This document shows positions 6,990-11,977 of a stretch of DNA of 11,977 nt, piece by piece. This DNA is from JBKJTP01 sp046590195 (GTDB taxonomy: Bacteria; Bacteroidota; Ignavibacteria; Palsa-1295): positions 1 to 11,977 of the forward strand of contig JBKJTP010000140.1 of assembly GCA_046590195.1 (NCBI GenBank), in the 5' to 3' direction. Numbering within the stretch: the stretch's first letter is position 1; the number at the start of each line of letters is the position of its first letter. The notes beneath the pieces were generated by a model. The model searched no databases, was not told the origin of the DNA, and saw only the letters and a program-made list of their open reading frames with translations. Both the position numbers and the translations under genes were made by a program.

Positions 6990-7314
6990 CCTTTCTTTCA
7001 AAGGTGAGTACTTGATCGTTCGTCTGGATGATGGGCGTGAATTAGCGGTGCCTCTCGCTTGGTATCCGAGACTTGCAGCGGCCACACCAAAGCAGCGGAA
7101 GCATTTCGAGTGGATCGGCAAAGGTATTGGTATTCATTGGCCCGACATCGATGAGGATCTGGAGGTCCAGGGATTGATCGAAGCTAGGCGATCTCCGGAA
7201 TTGAAGCGAGCTTCTGCGCCGGTTGGGAGTTGGTTCTCTGCAAGTCAGGCACGATCTTATCAAGCTGCAATGCCAATCGAATCCGCAGCCATCAAGCCTA
7301 GAAAGTCTAAATGA
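6952..7314 (+). CDS. DUF2442 family protein
   Basis: This protein has 120 residues. It matches DUF2442 from memory: RATDLSFKGEYLIVRLDDGR (10-29), the signature PLAWYPRL (34-41), ATPKQR (44-49) and GIHWPDIDEDL (60-70). After that core comes a roughly 45-residue basic tail ending KPRKSK. The ATG at 6952 lies inside the DUF4160 gene (38-base overlap). The family block beginning at RATD supports a start close to this ATG. I see no ribosome site of note, as expected if translation is coupled. The biochemical function of the family is not established. Conserved Trp, His and Asp in the IHWPD motif suggest a binding surface. It may form a complex with the DUF4160 product. Confidence 0.85.
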   Translation: MPTSNDNRARATDLSFKGEYLIVRLDDGRELAVPLAWYPRLAAATPKQRKHFEWIGKGIGIHWPDIDEDLEVQGLIEARRSPELKRASAPVGSWFSASQARSYQAAMPIESAAIKPRKSK

Positions 7315-7315
7315 G

Positions 7316-7343
7316 AAAGGCCCCGCAATAGCGAGGCCTTTTT
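7316..7343 (+). terminator. Intrinsic terminator between convergent genes
   Basis: AAAGGCC (7316-7322) pairs with GGCCTTT (7335-7341). After one C/A mismatch, CGC pairs with GCG around the loop AATA. Five T residues (7339-7343) end the structure on the plus strand. It begins one base after the DUF2442 stop. The methyltransferase gene ends at 7353 on the opposite strand, so the hairpin may serve both directions, though the minus-strand T run is shorter. Confidence 0.88.
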
Positions 7344-7352
7344 GCTTCTTCT

Positions 7353-8210
7353 CTACTTCACCGCGCTAACATACGCACAAGCCTGACGCACGGTAACTTG
7401 CGCCATATGCATGCGTGGCCGAACAAGGTCTTCAAAGGTCTTACGCTCTTCCTGCGTCAATACTTTGTCAAGCATTTCGTGCGTCGTCTTGACATTGGGA
7501 TTCGGCGCTGAATGAAGGATCGAGTCATACGGGGGCTGATGATACGTCGAATCGATCTCCGCTTCGTACACCATCTTCACCTTCGAGAACCCTGCGCGCT
7601 TTACTTTGGCAAGCAAGTCGCGCTCGTCGAAATCGAGCATCGGACCATTGATCGCTTTCTCAGTGTCCTTATGCGCTTTGATTTTTTCGTAGATGTCAGG
7701 AATCGAAGAAACATCTACGCCGAGCATCATCAGCTTATCACCTTGCTCTCCTTGATGCGAAAAGATATTGATCGGCTCGAAGAACGAGAAGCGACCACCT
7801 GGCTTCAGCACTCGAAAGATCTCGGCAAGCGCCTTGTCTTTATCTTGAATGTAGATCAAGACCGAGCGAATGACCACAGCATCGACAGATGCATCTGGTA
7901 TCGAGGACAGGTCTTCAGCGCCGGCAACCACAAAGTCGCAGTTGCTCGGTGCGAATTGCTTGCAATGCTCGATGCAGCTTTCAGAAATATCAGAGAAGAT
8001 GACTTTGCCTTCGGGGCCAACACGCTCGAGCGCGCCCATTGCAAGCAAGCCGTCGCCGCAGCCAACATCGAGCACCGTGTTACCCGTCTCTATTTTTGCA
8101 GCATCGAGCACTCGATCGCGTATGCCCGCCATGAACTCCATCGTCTTCTTGTAGATCTCCTCATTGCCGCCGAAGCGCTTTTTGAGAAGCCACTCTGCCC
8201 ATTTATCCAT
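7353..8210 (-). CDS. Class I SAM-dependent methyltransferase
   Basis: This protein has 285 residues. The Rossmann methyltransferase core has motif I VLDVGCGDG (46-54), the acidic residue that binds the SAM ribose at D74 (VIFSDIS), the adenine-contact region AGAEDLSSIP (96-105), motif IV DAVVIRSVLIYI (110-121) and post-motif LKPGGRFSFFEP (135-146). This pattern is of the UbiE/Methyltransf_11/25 type. The first 40 residues (MDKWAEWLLKKRFGG) and the C-terminal 120 residues would shape the substrate site and show no signature I recognise, so the acceptor molecule is unknown. Its start lies two bases after the pntB stop, so it is the last gene of the pnt operon. The operon position hints at quinone or cofactor chemistry, but I would not name it ubiE. 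An uncharacterised small-molecule methyltransferase is the safest name. Confidence 0.88.
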   Translation of the reverse strand: MDKWAEWLLKKRFGGNEEIYKKTMEFMAGIRDRVLDAAKIETGNTVLDVGCGDGLLAMGALERVGPEGKVIFSDISESCIEHCKQFAPSNCDFVVAGAEDLSSIPDASVDAVVIRSVLIYIQDKDKALAEIFRVLKPGGRFSFFEPINIFSHQGEQGDKLMMLGVDVSSIPDIYEKIKAHKDTEKAINGPMLDFDERDLLAKVKRAGFSKVKMVYEAEIDSTYHQPPYDSILHSAPNPNVKTTHEMLDKVLTQEERKTFEDLVRPRMHMAQVTVRQACAYVSAVK

Positions 8211-8212
8211 TG

Positions 8213-9607
8213 CTAATCTCTCAGCTTCGCTACCAGCGCATCGATGTTCTTCTTCGCATCACCAAAGAGCATCCGTGTGTTCTCTTTGTAGAAGAGCGGA
8301 TTCTCGACGCCTGCATAACCCGACGCCATCGAGCGCTTCATCACGACACAGATCCTTGCCTTCCATGTTTGTAGTACCGGCATACCTGCGATCGGGCTCG
8401 TCGGATCTTCTTCCGCCGATGGATTGACGATGTCGTTCGCACCAATGACGAGCACTACATCGGTATCTGGAAAGTCCTCGTTGATCTCGTCCATCTCGAG
8501 GACGATATCATAGGGTACGTTCGACTCGGCAAGCAGTACGTTCATGTGGCCAGGCAAACGACCGGCGACGGGATGAATGGCGAAACGCACATTCACATTG
8601 CTTGCGCGAAGCAGCTTCACCATTTCGGATAGCGAGTGCTGCGCTTGCGCTACTGCTACGCCATACCCAGGTACGATGATAACACTCGTTGCTTCCTTGA
8701 GCATGTCGATGACATCATCGACCTGTGTCGGTGTGACCTCGCCTTCGATCTCGGTGGCTGTGCCAGGACTTGAGCCTTCAGCAGAACCGAATCCACCAAG
8801 GATGACCGAGACGATCGATCGGTTCATCGCCTGGCACATGATGTAGCTCAGGATCGCACCAGAACTGCCGACGAGAGCGCCCGTCACGATGAGAAGATCA
8901 TTCGATAGCATGAAACCTGCTGCTGCTGCGGCCCAACCAGAGTAGCTATTGAGCATCGATACAACAACTGGCATATCTGCACCACCGATCGCCATTACCA
9001 GATGCACACCGATGATGCACGCGATCACGATATTGATCATGAGCGGAGTGAGACCACTTGAAGGATCCGCTAGAAATGCGTAGCCGAAGTACGCTACGAT
9101 CAGCATCAATACGATGTTCAGGATGTGCCGACCTGGCAGCATCAGCGGCTTACCCGAGAGCTTGCCATTCAACTTACCGAACGCAACGATCGAACCTGAG
9201 AAAGTTATTGCACCAATGAATGCGCCCAGATAGATCTCAAGCAAGTGTATCTTCACCTCTGCGTTCGTACCGGTGTGCTCGGGTCCGAGAAAGCTGCTAA
9301 TACTTACAAGCACCGCGGCCGCACCGACAAAGCTATGTAGCATCGCAATGAGCTCGGGCATAGAGGTCATCGCTACTCGCGAAGCGAGCGTGGCGCCGAT
9401 CAGCACTGCGGGAAGCACCGCGCCGATAAGCCACGGAAAGCCTTCGTTCGGCACGAGCATCGTCGTCGCAATGACGGCGAGAAGCATGCCGATAATGCCA
9501 AGGAGATTTCCTCGACGGGCTGTTTCGTGCTTCGAGAGTCCGCTAAGACTCAGGATGAACAGCGCAATAGAAGCGATATAACAAACCGCTGCAAAACTGG
9601 TACTCAT
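8213..9607 (-). CDS. pntB: NAD(P) transhydrogenase subunit beta
   Basis: This is the beta subunit of the membrane proton-translocating transhydrogenase, which drives NADH + NADP+ to NAD+ + NADPH using inward proton flow. I chose ATG 9607 (464 residues, like the roughly 462 of E. coli PntB). GGAAG lies about 6 bases upstream. A TTG at 9619 would add four residues. The first about 265 residues are a multi-helix membrane domain with H91 in AMLHSFVG, the position of the proton-pathway histidine in the E. coli subunit, and the signature GGADMPVVVSMLNSYSGW (208-225). The soluble NADP-binding domain III follows, with GYGVAVAQAQ (314-323), HPVAGRLPGHMNVLLAE (345-361), EMDEIN, GANDIVNP (389-396) and KRSMASGYAGV. 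It lies immediately after pntA and just before the methyltransferase. Confidence 0.97.
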   Translation of the reverse strand: MSTSFAAVCYIASIALFILSLSGLSKHETARRGNLLGIIGMLLAVIATTMLVPNEGFPWLIGAVLPAVLIGATLASRVAMTSMPELIAMLHSFVGAAAVLVSISSFLGPEHTGTNAEVKIHLLEIYLGAFIGAITFSGSIVAFGKLNGKLSGKPLMLPGRHILNIVLMLIVAYFGYAFLADPSSGLTPLMINIVIACIIGVHLVMAIGGADMPVVVSMLNSYSGWAAAAAGFMLSNDLLIVTGALVGSSGAILSYIMCQAMNRSIVSVILGGFGSAEGSSPGTATEIEGEVTPTQVDDVIDMLKEATSVIIVPGYGVAVAQAQHSLSEMVKLLRASNVNVRFAIHPVAGRLPGHMNVLLAESNVPYDIVLEMDEINEDFPDTDVVLVIGANDIVNPSAEEDPTSPIAGMPVLQTWKARICVVMKRSMASGYAGVENPLFYKENTRMLFGDAKKNIDALVAKLRD

Positions 9608-9619
9608 ATTCGCTTCCAA

Positions 9620-11176
9620 TTACTTTCTGAACATCTTGAGCATGCGCTGCGTGACGAGGAAGCCACCAGCGATATTGACCGTTGCAAGCAGTACGGCGAT
9701 CGTACTCAATATCGTCATCGCTGTATTGTCGCCGATTCCCAGTTGCAGCATCCCGCCAAGGATGATGATACCCGAGATCGCATTCGTCACCGACATGAGC
9801 GGAGTATGCAGCGCCGGAGTAACATTCCAAATGACCTGCCAGCCGACAAAGATCGCAAGAACAAAGACCGTCAGATGCGAAAGAAAACTTTGTGGCGCAA
9901 AGCGTGCGACGAGTATTAAAAGGCCAACTCCCGCGATCGCATAGGCCGTGGCTCTTCCCTTACTTCTGACCTTCTTCGCTTCAATGATCTCGATCTTCTT
10001 TGCGGCCGTTGTTTTAGCAACTGCTGATGGCGACGGAGCCGAGACCTTTGGTGGTGGCCAGGTGATCTCGCCGTCGTGCACGACGAGCGAACCACGCACG
10101 ACTTCGTCATCATAATTGACCCTAAACTTCTCTGCGCCGCCCATATCATCGAGCAGATGCACGAGGTTTGACCCGTAAAGCTGACTCGCTTGCGGAGCCA
10201 TGCGGCTCGGCAGATCAGTGTAGCCGATGATCGTCACGCCATCGGCAATGATCTTCTCGCCCGGAACGGTAAGCTCACAGTTGCCGCCCATCTCGCTCGC
10301 GAGATCGACGATCACCGAGCCTGGCTTCATGCTGCGGACCATTGCCGCTGTGATGAGCTTCGGAGCAGGCTTGCCCGGTATCAGCGCTGTTGTGACGATG
10401 ATATCGACATCTTTTGCTTGCTCGGCAAAGAGCGCCATCTCCGCTTCGATAAAAGCCTTCGATACTTCCTTCGCGTACCCGCCTTCTCCCTCGCCGCTCT
10501 CTTCGATCTCGATCGTCAGGAATTCCGCGCCCATTGATTGGACCTGCTCTTTAACGACCGGTCGCGTATCGAATGCGCGAACTATCGCCCCGAGCGCGCG
10601 GCCAGCCCCAAGTGCGGCCAATCCTGCGACGCCAGCACCAATGACAAGGATCTTTGCAGGCGGGACTCTTCCAGCTGCAGTGATCTGGCCTGTAAAAAAT
10701 CGAGGGAAATTGTAGGCTGCTTCGATGACTGCGCGGTAACCGGCCGTGCTCGCCATCGAGGAGAGCGCATCCATCTTCTGCGCGCGACTAATGCGAGGGA
10801 CTGCATCGATCGCAAGTGCAGTGGCGCCTTTTTTCGCTACCGCTTGCAATAACTCAGGGTTCTGCGCGGGGCGAATGAAACTGATGAAGATCTGACCCGG
10901 CCGAAGATGCTCTAGCTCCGTTGGCTCCGGTGCGCGAACCTTAAGAATGATCTTAGACTCGACCCATACGGCGGCGGCGTTCGGCAGCACACGGGCGCCG
11001 GCAGCTTCATACGCAGTATCAAAAAAACCGGCACGTTCACCCGCACCGGTTTCGATGACCACAGTAAATCCAAGCTTTTGGAGTCGCTTGATAGTCTCAG
11101 GAGTTGCCGCCACGCGGCACTCCTCATTCAGTATTTCTTTTGGGATCCCGACGGTGAGTGTCGTTTGCTCGCTCAT
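9620..11176 (-). CDS. pntA: NAD(P) transhydrogenase subunit alpha
   Basis: This 518-residue protein is the fused (E. coli-type) alpha subunit, carrying the NAD(H)-binding domain I and part of the membrane domain. Residues 9-27 give VGIPKEILNEECRVAATP, the alanine dehydrogenase/PntA N-terminal signature. SRAQKMDALSSM (130-141) and FFTGQITAAGRVPPAK (160-175) precede the Rossmann loop GAGVAG (180-185), with the NAD-selective acidic residue in VRAFDTR. ALIPGKPAPKLIT and GYTDLPSRM (318-326) complete the NAD site. A charged Ala/Lys-rich linker (about 378-408) leads to four transmembrane helices at about 411-427, 432-450, 463-480 and 486-505, ending QRMLKMFRK. Fusion of alpha1 and alpha2 into one polypeptide differs from the three-gene layout of Rhodospirillum-type enzymes. 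The ATG at 11176 follows the glcF stop by 29 bases. No strong ribosome site is seen. Confidence 0.97.
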   Translation of the reverse strand: MSEQTTLTVGIPKEILNEECRVAATPETIKRLQKLGFTVVIETGAGERAGFFDTAYEAAGARVLPNAAAVWVESKIILKVRAPEPTELEHLRPGQIFISFIRPAQNPELLQAVAKKGATALAIDAVPRISRAQKMDALSSMASTAGYRAVIEAAYNFPRFFTGQITAAGRVPPAKILVIGAGVAGLAALGAGRALGAIVRAFDTRPVVKEQVQSMGAEFLTIEIEESGEGEGGYAKEVSKAFIEAEMALFAEQAKDVDIIVTTALIPGKPAPKLITAAMVRSMKPGSVIVDLASEMGGNCELTVPGEKIIADGVTIIGYTDLPSRMAPQASQLYGSNLVHLLDDMGGAEKFRVNYDDEVVRGSLVVHDGEITWPPPKVSAPSPSAVAKTTAAKKIEIIEAKKVRSKGRATAYAIAGVGLLILVARFAPQSFLSHLTVFVLAIFVGWQVIWNVTPALHTPLMSVTNAISGIIILGGMLQLGIGDNTAMTILSTIAVLLATVNIAGGFLVTQRMLKMFRK

Positions 11177-11205
11177 AGGATTAGTGGAAGGTGCACTATC
11201 AGTCT

Positions 11206-11977
11206 CTAACTGACGGAATTGCCTGCATCGATCAATTCAATGATATGCATCACGCGAGTACTTCGCTTTGTTTCGCGAACACCTTTCTGCAACTGCATCA
11301 AACAACCGGCATTTCCCGTCACAACGATATCGGGTTTGGCATCGTCGAGTATCCTCATTTTGCGATCCAGTAATTGATCGCTCTCTATTGGATGCTCGAT
11401 GTTGTAAGAACCCGCGCTACCACAGCAGATCTCATTGTCAGGCAAAGATACAACATCTGTGTTCGTGATCGCTCGAAGAAGCTCAAGTGGCTGATCGGTC
11501 ACCTTTTGCGCATGATAGAGGTGACAGGCTGCGTGGTAACCGATCTTTCCGGCTACGTTCAGCTTAAACCTACGAAGATCCTCGATGTGCTTCTCGAATA
11601 AGAACTCGCTAATGTCGAATGTTTTAGTCCGGAAGCTCTTGGCAAGTGACTCGTTATCACTGCCTTCGAAGAGATGCGAGTAGTCCTTCAGCATCGCGCC
11701 GCAGCCAGCGATGTTCGAGATGTAGAAATCGATCGAGCTATTCTCCACCGTTCGCATCAGATGTGTAGCGAGTTCCAGCGAGCGCTCCCGAAAGCCCGCA
11801 TGAATGCCCAGCGCGCCGCAGCAGACGATCTCTGGAAATGCATGCACATCATAACCAAGTCGGTTCAGTACGCGGATCGTCGCATCATTGATGCGTGCGG
11901 TGAAGACATCACCGATGCACCCGAGCAATAGGCCAACATCGCCGATCTTATTCTCCTTCGTATGATAGATCGGGATG
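11206..11977 (-). CDS. glcF: Glycolate oxidase iron-sulfur subunit (C-terminal part, 5' end outside the window)
   Basis: 256 residues are visible, entering from the window edge with no start in view; about 150 N-terminal residues, including the 4Fe-4S ferredoxin region of the family, are missing. The two CCG (cysteine-rich) domains are clear. The first has LLGCIGDV, EIVCCGALGIHAG and AGCGAMLKDYSHLF. The second has YHAACHLYHAQ, EICCGSAGSYNI and GNAGCLMQLQ. RTKTFDISEFL between them and the exact HLYHAQ and GSAGSYN phrases match GlcF better than generic heterodisulfide-reductase-like proteins. Complexes of this type carry electrons from the FAD subunits (GlcD/GlcE), which oxidise glycolate to glyoxylate, into the quinone pool. 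GlcD/GlcE genes are expected upstream, outside the window. Its close spacing to pntA suggests one transcript. A lactate-utilisation or other CCG-domain subunit remains possible. Confidence 0.85.
   Translation of the reverse strand, partial: IPIYHTKENKIGDVGLLLGCIGDVFTARINDATIRVLNRLGYDVHAFPEIVCCGALGIHAGFRERSLELATHLMRTVENSSIDFYISNIAGCGAMLKDYSHLFEGSDNESLAKSFRTKTFDISEFLFEKHIEDLRRFKLNVAGKIGYHAACHLYHAQKVTDQPLELLRAITNTDVVSLPDNEICCGSAGSYNIEHPIESDQLLDRKMRILDDAKPDIVVTGNAGCLMQLQKGVRETKRSTRVMHIIELIDAGNSVS

Noticed and set aside
6735..7314. Calling the DUF4160/DUF2442 pair a confirmed toxin-antitoxin system
   Set aside because: Gene size, overlap and adjacency fit, but neither protein shows a known toxin or antitoxin domain, so it stays a hypothesis.
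7512..8216. Plus-strand open frame of 234 codons opposite the methyltransferase
   Set aside because: It has no family motif, while the opposite strand carries complete SAM-binding motifs over the same interval.
9608..9619. TTG start for pntB directly after the pntA stop
   Set aside because: The ATG at 9607 has GGAAG at good spacing and gives the family's usual N-terminus and length.

Overview
The window reads as a stretch of chromosome from a Gram-negative bacterium of the Bacteroidota/Chlorobi/Ignavibacteria side of the FCB group. A Kapabacteria-like lineage is my best guess. The support is a large secreted protein with a LamG (concanavalin-like) domain followed by cysteine-bearing choice-of-anchor-D/ASH-type beta repeats, an OmpA-type outer-membrane protein with a long N-terminal part, an ECF sigma factor beside a membrane-anchored partner, and few strong Shine-Dalgarno sequences. 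This placement is inference, since no rRNA or marker gene is present. No tRNA, rRNA, CRISPR array or transposase is visible.

Positions 1-5937 hold a minus-strand envelope cluster. In transcription order it contains an ECF sigma factor with an acidic N-terminal extension (5937-5149), a single-pass membrane protein that looks like its anti-sigma partner (5099-4332), a two-domain OmpA-family protein (about 4045-2000), and a secreted LamG/Ig-like repeat protein (2003 to beyond position 1). The last gene starts on a TTG that overlaps the OmpA stop codon by 4 bases, so the two should be translationally coupled.

Positions 5938-6197 are a divergent intergenic region with an unusual number of short inverted repeats. 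Positions 6198-7343 hold a short plus-strand block: a lipoprotein FKBP-type prolyl isomerase with a clean hairpin terminator, then an overlapping DUF4160/DUF2442 pair followed by a second terminator.

Positions 7353-11977 hold a minus-strand redox operon. In transcription order it is the C-terminal part of a GlcF-like Fe-S subunit of glycolate oxidase, then pntA and pntB (the E. coli-type two-subunit proton-translocating NAD(P) transhydrogenase), then a SAM-dependent methyltransferase two bases after the pntB stop codon. The shared logic is probably redox balance: glycolate oxidation feeding electrons to the membrane, and proton-driven NADPH formation. The methyltransferase substrate is unknown.

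Nothing here is a proven new system. The best leads are the sigma/membrane partner/OmpA/LamG cluster, the degenerate first OmpA-like domain, the DUF4160-DUF2442 cassette between two terminators, and the dyad-rich divergent promoter region.
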